NCBI GenBank assembly: GCA_963693365.1 | Contig: CAVNZM010000003.1 | Span: forward strand, 14,384,001-14,448,000 | DNA length: 64,000 nucleotides | Direction of reading: 5' to 3' | Source: Amoebidium appalachense | Taxonomy: Eukaryota; Ichthyosporea | Shown: piece by piece, positions 35,867-51,178 of the stretch | Layout: every line of letters starts with the position of its first letter | Position numbering within the stretch: position 1 is the stretch's first letter | Position numbers and translations under genes: made by a program | The notes under the pieces: model-generated | What the model was told of the DNA's origin: nothing | Databases searched by the model: none | Seen by the model: the letters and a program-made list of their open reading frames with translations, nothing else

Positions 35867-36493
35867 TTACGGTGCCTCGGGTATGTAGTAAGCATTGATG
35901 CTGCACTGTGTTGGTTTGCCGTTGTAGTGCAGTGTCATGTTGATGATGCCACGTTGTTTGGCATTGACGGTGCCGAGGCCGTGAATGGGGGTGGGAGGAC
36001 ATGGGGTAAGGGAGGAGAAATACTCCTTGATGGGGCAGATGTGTGCATTACAAGCACTGTCCCAGACGGGGTCGTTACTGTCAGGTGTGCCGGTGGAGGA
36101 GATGAGTGCAAATTTCACACTCTTGTCGCCTTTCTCCTGCTTGACACGACGAGCAACAGTACAGCCAGGCTCCGGGCATGCTGTGATGTGGTGGGGCTCA
36201 TGGCAGTAGGAACACTCCACCTTCTTGGTGTTGTGCTGTCGGTTACGGTTGTCCCTGTTACCACGGTGGTAAGGGGAAGTTGAACGGGGGCCGGGTGACT
36301 TGGAGGAAGGACGAGGATCACGGGAACGGGACGGGGATCGGTGAGGTGTATGCTCACGTCGAGGAATACGGTTACGGAGGTCACCGGGGGGGAAGCACTC
36401 TGCTCTGGAGTGCACGGAGGGGACGGTTGTTGACGGTTGCACCTGTGCCTGCGTCGATGAGGCCGGCACGGATTTCAGCTCCTCGGATGTCAC
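35867..36493 (-). pseudogene. Copia family D: end of Gag and start of protease, truncated
   Basis: The frame encodes an Arg/Ser-rich Gag tail (SPSRSRDPRPSSKSPGPRS), a zinc knuckle CSYCHEPHHITAC with the same short spacing as family A, and the protease start with WDSACNAHICP. It then ends at AYYIPEAP near 35867 against the tRNA-derived repeat. Integrase, RT and RNase H are missing. About 50% of residues agree with family A, so it is a separate lineage. Confidence 0.85.
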
Positions 36494-37115
36494 TGATGAG
36501 CTGGTTGAAGGACGGGTAGGCCTTGTTGTTCATCCAGTAGTCGGAGCAGAGACGTTCAATGTCGGGGCAGACCAGGGCTGTGTTCTTCCGGATGTGGAGG
36601 AAGAACTTACGTACGACATCCTTGTGCTGGACGGGTTCGTCGAGGCAGGCAAGTGTCGTAGCCAGACGTTGGAGACGGGTGAGGTATGCTGTGACGTTGG
36701 GGTAGTCTCGTAGTTCAAGCTCCTCGAAGGTGACTTGAATCTGGGTGACTCGGGCCTCCTTCTCTGCTACATACGCCATACGTAGGTTGTGGAAGACTTC
36801 ACCACCGTGGACACCGTCTTGCATCCGGCCGGAGTCGTAGAGCTCGGTCGGGTGGACGGACTGGTTGAGGATCTGGTCGAGGACGTCGGAAGCTTTCTTG
36901 TAGGAGTCCTTGGTGGTGTAGCCTAGCCACTGGTTGGCTTCAGCGCCGTCAACCCACTGTGGCCTCTTGATAGCGTCAACGAATTTCTCGGCAATGGTTG
37001 TTCTAATGAACCGGTGAATGAGTGGCTCCCACTCGAAATAATTAAGACGTTTCTCGTCTCGTTTCTCGGACGGATTCCATATTGGAAGGTTGATATACGA
37101 CAGTTTATCAGTCAT
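36381..37115 (-). CDS. Copia family D Gag, N-terminal part
   Basis: The start is chosen at 37115 (MTDKLSYINLP), matching MSEKPAYLNLT of copy A; the frame is open further upstream. It contains NYFEWEPLIHRFIRTTIAEK, EVFHNLRMAYVAEKEARVTQ and LRALQSRVL. It stops at 36381 because of a seven-base run (36386-36392); with six bases it would continue into the frame at 35867-36493. Capsid role in a retrotransposon particle is inferred from family similarity. Confidence 0.85.
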   Translation of the reverse strand: MTDKLSYINLPIWNPSEKRDEKRLNYFEWEPLIHRFIRTTIAEKFVDAIKRPQWVDGAEANQWLGYTTKDSYKKASDVLDQILNQSVHPTELYDSGRMQDGVHGGEVFHNLRMAYVAEKEARVTQIQVTFEELELRDYPNVTAYLTRLQRLATTLACLDEPVQHKDVVRKFFLHIRKNTALVCPDIERLCSDYWMNNKAYPSFNQLISDIRGAEIRAGLIDAGTGATVNNRPLRALQSRVLPPR

Positions 37116-37190
37116 GATTGAAGCAGTAAGACTGAGAGATTTCGCGGTTGTAACGAGATTGTGTGTTAGCGTGCAAAGGGGCCGTAAACC

Positions 37191-37745
37191 TGTTATTTTT
37201 GTGTGGGTAAACGGAGAAGCAGAGAGCACAGATGGGTGTTATGTAATACACAACACAGAGACACACGGGAGAAACACAACCGGAGAGGTGGAACGATTTC
37301 TGGAACCATAGGAAATGAATACGACTGCTTATGATTTATTTCAAGATGAGGTCCCTTTTATACTTGGGAATGTGAAACGATAAACCAATCAAAAGAACGA
37401 AAACTATGAGTGTAAAATATATCGATTAAAATGTCTGTCGACACATAGAATATAAAACTCAATCCTCTAATGAAAGAAACTAAAACGGAAACATTTAATA
37501 AAATGAAACCACTTATGTAACTATTAATTCATAACATACATTTATACATGTTCTTATCATAACACGTCTTAATATAATTATTCCTAATAGTTGGAGAACA
37601 TAGCACAATGCTACGTCGTGGGAAAGGAATGAGAAAGGAATGTAAGTTACTATATTTGGGAAAATACAAACGAGATATGATTGGATGACATATATAGATT
37701 TTGACACAAACGACAATACGTGTGCGCGAGCTAAGTATGTCGATA
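37191..37745 (-). mobile_element. Probable LTR of copia family D (outer edge unsure)
   Basis: The edge at 37191 mirrors copy A: on the minus strand, AAAAATAACA then GGTTTACGGCCC, compared with AACAACA then GGTTAAAGGCCC. The following AT-rich DNA has no gene. I do not find a TGTTGGAA terminus, so the outer boundary near 37745 is a guess. Confidence 0.5.
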
Positions 37746-37889
37746 CGTACACAGATCTAAGATGTCGTGTACACGGAAACAGAAAAGAAAGAAAGAAATG
37801 AAGAAAGGAAAAGGAAACAAACTACAACAACTAATAAATAAATACAAAACTCAACTTCTAAGTCTTGCTGAGAATCAAGTGAAGATGAC

Positions 37890-38526
37890 AGGGGGAGGGG
37901 AGGGGGGGGGGGGGGGGGGGGGGGGGGGAGGGCAGCACCCCTCTGCAGTGGACTTTTGATATATTTTTGAACCCCTCCGCAGAGTCGTTTTTTTTTGGCA
38001 CCCTTCCTTGAAACCCCTCTGCTTCGTGAATTCTGACAATCGCGGAGGGGTGGATGGGGGTGTGCGGAAGGGGTAACTTCTGGGGTGCAGAGGGGTCCAC
38101 CCCTCCGCAAAGTAAGAAAACCCCTCCGCAACCTAACTTTTACCCCTCCGCAAAACCGCCAAACCCCTCCGCAAGTTCATGAAAACCCCCTCCGCACCCC
38201 TCCGCAAGTGCGCGGAGGGCCGGGTGACTTTGCGGAGGGGTAAAAAATGACTTTTTTGGCACACGCAGAGGGATGTGCGGAAGTGTGTGCGGAGGGGTTT
38301 TATAGCTTTGCGAAGGGGTGGGCGGAGGGGTGTCCCCTCCGGAACACCCTCCGCAACCCCCTCCGCAAAGCTATAAAAACCCCTCCGCACCCCTCCGCGA
38401 AGTCATAAAACTCCTCCGCAATGTCGTTTTTTCGGCGCGGAGGGGTGACTTTGCGGAGGGGTGAATTTGACCCCTCCGCAGACGCCCCTCCGCAAAGTGC
38501 CCCCCCCCCCCCCCCCCCCCCCCCCA
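37890..38526. repeat. GCGGAGGGGT foldback array, locus 3 (largest)
   Basis: At least 25 copies of CCCCTCCGC / GCGGAGGGG, with one- or two-base variants, are separated by short AT-containing words. It is bordered by a G run on the left (about 37897-37928) and a C run on the right (38500-38526), so the ends themselves form an inverted repeat. The hairpin core (38287-38390) and the right block (38431-38500) match loci 1 and 2. GGAGGGG blocks on both strands could form G-quadruplexes. Confidence 0.88.
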
Positions 38527-39423
38527 CCCCCGGGGGGCCGTCTCTCCCTCCTTCCCTGCACTCCCCCTCTCACAGAGTCTCCCTCTCGGAGTCCGTCCCT
38601 CTCTTCCTCTCTCCTTCTCTCCCTCTTTCCGACAGTCACTCCCTCTCTCCGGGATCCGGACGGCGGGTTCCCCTGTATTCTCCCTCTCCGCCGAGCCCCT
38701 CTCTCCTTCAGAATCTCTTCCTCCAGTCTCCCTCGGGCCCGGACCGAGGCTCTCTCTCCGCAAGCTGAGACTCACGGCTCCGCCGGACTCAAGTCACGGG
38801 TCAGCTGCAGTCCCTCTCCGAGAAGGCTCTCTCTGAAGTCTCTCCTCTCTCGACGCCTCTCTCAGTCTCCGACCCCCCCCGGCCCCCCCACCCCCCTCCT
38901 CTCCGTCAGACTCTCTCTCACTGACTGTCAGACAGGCTCTCTCTCTCTCTCTCTCTCTCTCCAATGAACGCAACCATTTTACACCGTGGCAGGTTCATAG
39001 TTACAGGTATGCAAACAGAAACAGGAACACACAAAAGAGCTAAACTTTGGTACACACCCACACAGCATTGAGTGGCTTCACAGTGGCATTTAAGTCTTGG
39101 CACCGCATCACATTGACACAAGTCAGAAATTCTATCTGCTGGTGTATAGTTAACCGGAGTGCTTTAAAACATTTTCCTGCATCCTATGTTCCAGCAAGCA
39201 CTAATCCACTCACACACTTTCCCTCCCTACAGAGAACCTTTGCTCCACGAATCCCGATGAAAGTCAAATCAGAAAGGTAACGACCTTCCCCCCCTCCCCC
39301 CTCCCTTTTTTTTTTCCTCATGTAAACACCACCGACCTAACGAGGATGTTTGCATGTCACCAGTACATGGGCAAAGCCAATCGTTTTATGCAGTTATTGG
39401 TGTGGTATATCGAAGTCATGCCG
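38527..39423. other. Pyrimidine-rich DNA then unique DNA
   Basis: 38527-38960 is CT-rich with many CTCTCCG-type words, ending in (CT)n. 38960-39423 is unique DNA without a supported gene. Confidence 0.55.
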
Positions 39424-40150
39424 TGTTGTTTTGTACGGGTCTAAGGGAGCAGAGTGCACAGAGGTGTCATGTAAAACACGACTAACACATTAATGAGAGG
39501 GCAATCGGAGTTGTTCACGAGACATTGAAAGATTCAAACAACAACTGATTCTTTATTGTGCTCTCGGTTTCTTTTGTACTTGCGACTTATCACCTTATCA
39601 CAACTAAAGAGGGAGAACCAATCGGTTCTATCAGAAGTTAGAAAAACACATTCCGACAGAGCATACGCATTCCAACTTCTGATTAAACTAAAGTGTAGAA
39701 ACTCTTACTTAAATAAATTAAGTAATTATACATCTAGTCACTATTAACTCACATATATATTTATGTTCGTCTCTATAAAGAAACTTATTTAAATACATAT
39801 ATTTCCTAATAGTCGACACTCTCAAAGTGAAGACACTTTGCAATAAACCGAATTCCATATATATCTATTGTCCAATCACAACACACATATATTAATAGAT
39901 AGGAATGCACAACACAATCTACAGATGTACTCGCTCGCGACTATTGGCGAGCCATCCTTTTGAGAACAAAACTAAGCCATTTTGAAATAAAGGAAAGACA
40001 ACGAGTGAGTCTAGCCAATCACGCTACCTCTCAGATAAACAGAGGAGAGCAAACAGAAATAAAATACAATAAGTTCTTATCAGGCAAGAGAGCCAGGTGT
40101 GCACAGATCTACAGATATCTGTGCCCACAGAAACAAGGGAGAGAGAGATA

Positions 40151-40230
<80 letters not shown>

Positions 40231-40396
40231 AGAAAAAGAGAAAAGAGAAAGAGCACAAAGACGGAAAGCAGACACGAATACAAACAAGCTAGGACACATA
40301 CATACTTCAAGGCTCTTGCTGTCATACATGGTGACGTATTCCAACACATACATACTTCAAGGCTCTTGCTGTCATACATGGTGACGTATTCCAACA
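39424..40396 (-). mobile_element. 3' LTR of copia copy C, with duplicated terminus
   Basis: 973 bp from ACAACA (minus-strand 3' edge, 39424) to TGTTGGAA (40396). The last 50 bp are tandemly duplicated, so TTCCAACA occurs at 40346 and again at 40396. It contains a G run of about 32 and a short GA repeat. The flanks of copy C show no clear 5-bp target duplication. Confidence 0.88.
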
Positions 40397-41113
40397 TCCC
40401 CACTCAAGGGGTTGAAGTTTGTGTTCTCGTGTCTGTTGATGTGACGGTAGATGAGGTCCAAACACAGGAGGGGCCGTCACACTCAAGTTTCCCCACTCGA
40501 GGATGCAAACCGAAGATCCTTGAGGTGGGAAGGAGAGAATCAAAACTGAAGAGGCATACAACGACGGTTGCCTCTGAAGACTTGAAACAATAAAGCATGG
40601 TGGTTATCGGCGATATATATATATAGAGGAAACACTAGTGTATGTGTGACGTGTTGGTGGCTAATGGTTTATACTGGGGACCACCCAGGTAAACACAAGG
40701 CATGAACTTCTTGTGGACTGATTTATAGACTGGTTGTCAACCAGTTAAGACACGGGGAAGGTGCATCCCGTGGACTAGGTTTAGACTGGCAGTCAACCAG
40801 CACGCCATGGCTATAGATAATTATTTATACTGGGACGCCATCCCAGTTCGACATATATATAAAGTCGAATATAGAAGAAAACCAATATATATGGTGGGAT
40901 ATGAATATAAATAAACGACGGATGGTGGAGAATAATCCCCACTGAAGATGCACACATATGACGATGTAAGACTAAGTCCCCACTGATGAAGAGAAACGAT
41001 GAGGAGTAGTAGACTTTCGTTGGGAGGCATCTTGATCACCGTAGGTGTGTCAACTGCTGTCCAGGGCCCCAACCTACTCAGAAACCACTCGATGAAGAAC
41101 ACCAGTGCACGGG
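40397..41113 (-). mobile_element. 3' internal region and polypurine tract of copia copy C
   Basis: Collinear with 415-1132 of copy A, including GAGTGGGGA against the LTR. No gene. Confidence 0.78.
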
Positions 41114-44100
41114 TCAGTCACGGAGACTGAGGTTGGCACGGTGTGTGTCGTGGGCCGGACCAGCCAGAGGCTTGGTGAAGATGTCGGCCAGGTTCTTCTT
41201 GGTGTCGATGTAGGTGACAGTGACGTCCCCACTGTTGATGTAGTCCTTGGTGTTGAAGTAACGAACGGCAATGTGCTTGGTCCGGTGCTTGATGGTGTTG
41301 GAGTGGACCAGAGCAATGGTGGACTGATTGTCACACACAGTACACGGGGGTGGGCTCGGTCATGGGGTAGCCCAGCTCCTTTAGGAGATCACGGTGCCAG
41401 ACAACATCTTGCACGGCAGCATTGAGGGCCAGGAGCTCGGCCTCACAGGTGGAAGTTGCAGTGATCGTCTGCAGCTTGGAGTGGTAGGTGACGGGGGTGC
41501 CTTCGAGGAGGATGACGTACCCAGACATGGAACGACGGGTGGTGGGGCAACCAGCAAAGTCAGAATCCGAGTAGCACTCAAGGATGGGCACCTTGCTGTT
41601 GGGGGCCTTCTTCTTGTAGTAGAGGCCGAGGTTGATGGTGCCGAGCAGGTAACGAACGACACGGAGGAGAAGCTCCCAGGCAGTCTTGGTGGGCTTGGAG
41701 CTGAATCGGCCGAGGTAGCCAATGGCATACGAGATGTCAGGCCGGGAGCACCGAGCAACCCACAGCAGACGGCCGAGGAGTTCACGGTAGGGGACGGTGG
41801 TGGGCAGGGATGAGAGGGAGGTCTCGTTGATGATGGTGCCCACGGGAATAGGGGTGGCCTTAGGCTTGGCATCGACCAGGTTGAAGTCGGTGATGATGTC
41901 CTTGATGTAGGAGGACTGCAGCAGCTTGAGGGAGTCACGGGTGTACAGCAGTTCAAGTTGGGTGCCGAGGAAGATGTCTGGCAGACCGACCTTGCACTCG
42001 GCAGACTTCGTGATGTGACGAACAAGCCCCTGCATGATGGTGGAGTGCCGTGTGCAGGTGATGATGGCATCATCAACGTAGTTGCCCGAACGGATGATGT
42101 GCCCGTTGGGGAACTGACGGAAGTAGACACACTGATCGGAACGGAGACGGGTGAGGCCGTGGGCAATGAGAATTGAGTTGAAGAACTCGTACCATGCCAG
42201 GGATGCCTGCTTGAGTCCGTAGATGGCCTTCTTGAGTTTCCAGACTTTGTGTTCATTGCCAGGGAGGATAAAACCAGGAGGTTGCTCCATGTACAAAGTC
42301 TCGTCGAGGGGGCTGTTGAGGAAGGCCGTGCTGATGTCGAGTTGATGGATCTCGTGGTCCTGTTGCACACCGAGGGCAAGCAGGGCACGGACGGAGGAGG
42401 ACATGACGACGGGGGAAGAGTTTTCACCGTAGTCAACACCGTAGACTTGGGTGAAACCCTTGGCCACACCACGACCCTTGATCTTGGTGTCACCAGCAGA
42501 GTTGAGGACCTTCTCCGTGACAATCCACTTGAATCGGATGATGTTGGCATCGGAGGGGGGCTCAACTACGTCGAAGATGTCCTTGTCGATGAAAGCTTGT
42601 ACTCGGCAGTGAGGGCAGTCACCACTTCATCACCCTTGGTGCTCAGGCACAGCTGCTGAATTGACCGGGGCAGCTGAGACACATCAAGGCTGGGTCGGGA
42701 GATGCTCACCATAGCCATGGCAGGCCGGGAGGAGAGACGGGAGGAAAGACGGGGGACGGTACGGAGGGGCTCAGGGGCCGGGGGGGTTTCTGGAACAGAC
42801 ACTCGGTGGTCTGGGATGGGGGCCTGGAAGCCAGGGATGGGTGCCGTGTTGAGGGGGGAGTCGGATAACACGGGGCTGGACGGGGCCGAGTGGAACTCCG
42901 GAGACCCAGGACGAACCGGGGTGAGATGACCAGGTACGTGGTCATTGACGGCAGGGGCCGGCAGCAGGGGTTGCTGGCCGGTGGGGAGGGGGGTGGGTGG
43001 AGCCACGGGGGCAGGTACACGACGGGGGGGAACGACGGATAATCACCGACGGAATTTCATAGTCATCGGAATTGGAATTTCCGGAATGCAGGGATGGATC
43101 GATTGAGGTCGTCTGATTGGTGGCCTGCACAGAAATCTGATTGGATGCCGTGGTGAATTGTGATTCGTCGAAGACGACATCGCGGTAGAGGTTGACCGTG
43201 TTGCCACGTAGATTCATGATCTTGTGGGCTTTGTTGGTGATATCCCAGCCCACGTAGGTGCCGAGTTTGACGGTAGAGGCCAACTTGTCTCGTTTGGATG
43301 CAGGGACGTGTACATAGGCTGGGCAGCCGAACACGTGCAGGTGGGAGATGTCAGGCTTGACACAGTAGAAAATTTCAAACGGTGTACGGCCATTGGCAGC
43401 TCTGGCCGGGGTCACGTTGATGATGTAGGCAGCATGCTTGAGAGCAGCTCCCCACAGCTTGGGGGAAAGGGAGTCGGCCTTGTCCTGATGAAGGAAGCAC
43501 CGAACGATCTCCTGCAGATCCCTCATCTTACGTTCAACGAAGCCGTTGAGTTGGGGGCAGTCAACCGGGGCAAATTCCTGAATGATGCCCTTGGACTGGC
43601 AGTACTGCTCCATAGCATGGGAGGTGAACTCGGACCCAGAGTCTGAACGGAAGTGGGTCACCACCTTGTCGGGTTGCTTGTCAGTAGTCTCAACCAGGGC
43701 CTTGACGTATTCGAGAGTTTCGGATCGATCACGGAGGAGGTACACGATGGTGTAGCCGGAGGCATCACAGGTACACACGAGGGCCACCTTGTAGCCACCA
43801 TAGGAGGCACAGGGAGGCTCGAAGAAGTCCATGTGCCACTTGGCACCGGGGAAGGGGCACTGGGTTCTGGTGCCGGAGAATGGGGCCTTGGTGGTCTTGC
43901 CGGAGACACAACCGAAGCAGTCAGTGGTGTCAGCCACTGAGAGGGATGGGGGGAGGCCTGTCACGAGGTCACCTCTCACCATCTTGGTGAGGGTGGACAG
44001 GGCACGATGGCCGAGACGGTGGTGCCAGAGCTGAGGATCATTGTTGACCTTGACATTGGCTACCAGAGCAGTGACGGTCCGAGGGATGGAGGGACGTATC

Positions 44101-44922
44101 TCATAGTCAGTGATGAAGTACAGTCCATCTGTGCCTGTGAGGGAACACACGATGTTGCCACCACGAGTGTAGAGGTAGGATGGGAATTCATCCTCATCAT
44201 CTAGGTGGGCAAGGAGACCCGACTTGGAGGCCATTGAGGGTGATATCAGGAAGGCTGGGGAGTCGGGTACATAGAGGGTGTTGAGGCTCAGTACTGATGT
44301 TACTCCGTTGTAGGTGACGGCCAGGTTGATGACACCACGGTGATGTGCAGTGACGATGCCGAGGCCGTGGACTTCAGTTGGGGGGCATGGCTCAAGAGTA
44401 GAGAAGTACTCCTTTACTGGGCACACGTGCACGTTGGAAGCCGAGTCCCAGCAGGGGTCCATGGGTAGGGAGGCCGTGGTGGACACGAGGGCAAAATGCA
44501 CCTCTTTTCCAGACTTGGTGCTGGCACGGTGACGACGGGCAATTGAGCAGCCAGGTTTGTCACACTGTGTGACATGATGGTCTTCGTGACAGTAGGCACA
44601 GTCGAGGGAGCCAGTGGTCTTGGCTCGGGGTGGCTGGGAATGACGGTTACCCCCTTTACGTGGGGGGTAGGGTGACCGGGAACGATAGCCGGGGGAACGG
44701 GACCGGGAGTAATCACGGTCAACTGAGGGGGATCGATCGGTGGGACGACCACGGGGGTGACGGGAGACGGAGCTGGTGTCTGAGGTCGTCAGGGGATCCG
44801 GTGTCTGAGGTCGTCCTTGGTGAGGACACGGCTTTGCAGGGCACGTGCTGTTCGGACGGTGGAGGAGGACCCGGACCCAGAGTCGATGAGACCTTCACGG
44901 ATCTCTGCAGCTCGGATGTCAC
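41114..44922 (-). pseudogene. Copia Pol of copy C, four frame-breaking indels
   Basis: Close relative of copy A Pol with the same domains. Compared with copy A it has a 4-base CA expansion at about 41333-41336 in the RNase H YCDNQ segment, an in-frame 6-base insertion near 41954, a 1-base loss near 42597, an extra G in the run at 43024-43030, and an 8-base length change at about 44776-44797, where GGTGTCTGAGGTCGTC occurs twice. Integrase and RT motifs remain (WHMDFF, NGFVERK, NYVDDAI). In contrast to copy A, the Gag zinc-knuckle region joins Pol in one frame (five C at 44650-44654). Confidence 0.9.
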
Positions 44923-45562
44923 TGATTAGACGGTTGTAGGTCTCGTAGTTGATGGTACGACGGAAGTAGTCGGCAATCATGGCCTGGATGTCTGTACAAA
45001 CTAACTTACGGTTCTTCTTGAGGTGGATGAAGAAGTTATCAACCATAGTCTTGTGAGGAATGGGCTCTTCGAGGATGTGCAGGGTAGTGCACAGACGGCG
45101 TGCCATGGTGAGGTAGGCCGTGACGGTCTTGAAGTCCTTGAGTTCAAGCTCATGGTAGTCGAGGAGGATTTGACGAGCACGATCTTCACGTTCAGCCGCA
45201 TAGGTCATACGGAGGTTGTGGAAAGCTTGGGCAGGTGACACATCATCGTGGATTTGACCAGAGTTATACAGCTCATCATTGGAGACGAGTTGAGTAAACA
45301 TCTGTTCAAGGAAGTTGGAAGCCTCGGTGTAGGCCTCCTCAGTGTCATAGCCGTGCCACTCGTTCTCGTCGGAAGGGTCGACCCACTTGGGGGCCTTGAT
45401 GACGGGCACTAACTTGGCCGCGGTGGTGGTACGTAGGTACCTGAAGATGACGGGTTCCCACTCATAATAGGTGAGACGTTTGCCGGACTTCTTGTCCGTG
45501 GTGTCATCCCCTTTCCAGGGGGTGAGGTTGAGATACGCAGGTTTCTCCGACATGGTGATCAA
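44789..45562 (-). CDS. Copia Gag of copy C, truncated
   Basis: This 257-codon frame is nearly identical to the copy A Gag. It stops just after DDLRHRIP because of the 8-base change near 44780, losing the Arg/Ser-rich tail and zinc knuckle from this frame. Confidence 0.88.
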   Translation of the reverse strand: MITMSEKPAYLNLTPWKGDDTTDKKSGKRLTYYEWEPVIFRYLRTTTAAKLVPVIKAPKWVDPSDENEWHGYDTEEAYTEASNFLEQMFTQLVSNDELYNSGQIHDDVSPAQAFHNLRMTYAAEREDRARQILLDYHELELKDFKTVTAYLTMARRLCTTLHILEEPIPHKTMVDNFFIHLKKNRKLVCTDIQAMIADYFRRTINYETYNRLISDIRAAEIREGLIDSGSGSSSTVRTARALQSRVLTKDDLRHRIP

Positions 45563-45671
45563 TCAGTCAGATGATGCGTGAGAGAGGAATCAGATCGGTA
45601 TTCAAATTTGAATATTTTCGATTGCAGCGAGAGTATGTGTTGCGAGAGCGTGCGAAAATGGGCCTTTAACC
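45563..45671 (-). other. Leader and presumed primer site of copia copy C
   Basis: Matches 5565-5674 of copy A base for base except for a few changes. GGTTAAAGGCCC abuts the LTR. Confidence 0.5.
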
Positions 45672-48976
<3,305 letters not shown>

Positions 48977-50975
48977 GTTCTCTCCCGTGTGACCGTGTGA
49001 GTCTAGGCACTCAGTCTCGGCCAATCATGCGGCGCAGCTGTCAGCTGATCGCACGTGAATGTGTACGTGATCTGCAGGAATGCATCAGGCAATCCGGCAA
49101 AAACAAATTTATGTCAACAACGGAACGTGGTCACTGGTTGCGATAACAAAAACGTCACAGAATTAACGTATCTTTCTTATCTCGTTTTATCTAGCTAGTT
49201 ACCAAAATTATAAAGGAATATCACAAAAATTATAGTATATCGGAGAACGAAAGCTGGCCAACATGAACATCTGATTATAATGGCATTCTGTTTGTAACTA
49301 TTGTTTATAAAGTATTGTTGAGGGTTTATTGAGCCCTCTCATAGCCGGTTGGCCCGTGCTGCCGGGTAGATCCTCGCATGTGAGCGGAGAGTCGTGCACC
49401 AGGCTTCCAGCGGCCATAATGTTGATTCCCGGAGGCAATTTCATTTAAATTTTAATTTGCCTATGTTAAGTTCTAACTTTTTGACCATAAATACGCGTCA
49501 TTGAAGATACTTCACGGCTTATCTATTGTGTGCTCACACCTTCGAGCTCAGGACCGTGGGCGGACGCCGTGCACCCTTGTCATGCTATCGGCTCCCTGGA
49601 CCTCCAAAGATGGGGCGCAATGGGTTTCAAACATTTTTTATAATGACTTTATTTAAACATTTGTGGTTTCCAGGAATCCAGATCTCCGTTATGATCAGGT
49701 TGTTAATGATTGATTAACGGGGTACATTTGCATCTTTTCCTGTTTTTTTTTACATGAGAATTCATATCAATAAAGTCATTATAAAAAATATTTATTTTAC
49801 TCATCTGGACACCCATTTTAGTGCTAGAGTTTGGGGGATTTGACTCCATTTGTTTGTTAACCAATAGGAATCAGTCACAATCCCCTGTTACAACCAATCG
49901 GTGGCAATTGCTAAGGAGACTCTGACGGGGGCATTCTCAGTCGGCGGGCGGCCTAACCCACCACAACCTTGCTCCCAATGATTCCAGAAGACTGTATGTC
50001 ATTTCTTCCGGTGTAGAAGACCAATTAGGAAAGCAAAAAGTTAATGATATGAGAATTTCTAGGCGGAAACAGGAACTAGTATTATGTTCGTAGCGCCATC
50101 TTCGGCTGTGCTCAGTGAGCTGCACCTCATCTCGGTACGGATGCGCGACTGTGAACGTTCCTCCACAGGGTAGGAAATTTGTAAAAAAAGACTTGACGGA
50201 TTTGAGAACTGCACGCACCAACCCAGTGGCACGAGCACGCTTTTTTTCAGAGGGCCGTGGCCATGGGCACGAGGCTCCGAGCCACAGACGTCCCGCCTTC
50301 ATTACCTTCGCGTGGACCAAGGCTCGGAGCTGCTGAGCACCCCTTTATAGCTACGGCGATAGTGGAATCACATTTTCGGCGTACGAGTTTCTCAAATAGT
50401 TTTAGTACTCGTGTTGACAAAACGTTTATAAATTTTAAATATGTACGTACAATGGTCGTGTCTGCAGGCTCAGTGCAATGCGAAAGCTGTGATAATTGAT
50501 TAAAAAGTGGGTATTAATAGCTAACCCTGATGCAACGTCACGTCGTTGGCAGCCGCAACAATTCCGAAATATCCTGGGAGTTTCCGAATTCTTGGTTGAA
50601 CAGTTGATTTTCCAATGTTAACCACAAAAGATAGCACAAATTTATTTATTTCAAGATTTGTACATCACAAAACCTTCTCCATTATAAATGGCTGGCAAAT
50701 CAATGTTCGCTCTCGCCGTCGCATGGGGATCGCGAATAAATCACGAACTAAAGACTGTTGTTCCATTTTTCCAGGAATGTGCGCCATTATTACGTACCTT
50801 ACTATAATTGGCTAACAAATTACTATTGGTTTAGGGGTATTGCGGCAAGGTACGTGATCTGTTGTTTTCATGCCGGGAAGTTGCTTCAAAAACACGTTCG
50901 GTGGCTGTGGTGAAGGGCATTTGACACGCACGCTTTCCGCCGGCCTTTCTCCCCTTTTTTTCCTGTGTCTGCCGT
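48977..50975. other. Intergenic, no gene recognised
   Basis: Unique DNA with CCAAT-type boxes near 49022, 49861 and 49893. A perfect 21-bp inverted repeat (49633-49653 and 49769-49789) contains AATAAAGTCATTATAAAAAAT, so each arm reads AATAAA on one strand; it may be a two-way transcript end or a small hairpin element. No coding region can be supported. Confidence 0.5.
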
Positions 50976-50990
50976 TTTGTCTTTATAAAT
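50976..50990 (+). promoter_or_regulatory. Candidate TATA box for the Boule-like gene
   Basis: CTTTATAAATCGG lies about 440 bases upstream of the first alternative start codon (51419). No better candidate is closer. Position and sequence are the only support. Confidence 0.3.
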
Positions 50991-51178
50991 CGGTTGTCAG
51001 CTAAGACAGCATCGTTTGTCTCTTTCTTTCTTTTTTTTTTTTTTTTTGCCCCAACCCCTCTCCTTCTACCTTCTGCAAACACGACGCTTTGTCCTGATCA
51101 CCACTTCTGCGAGGGACTGCATCTACACCCTTAGGCTAGCTAGCTGATGTTGCTGACCTGCCGAGGATCCGTCCACCA

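Noticed and set aside
50115-50336. Small plus- and minus-strand frames near 50.1-50.3 kb
   Set aside because: They overlap each other, are short, and have no family resemblance.
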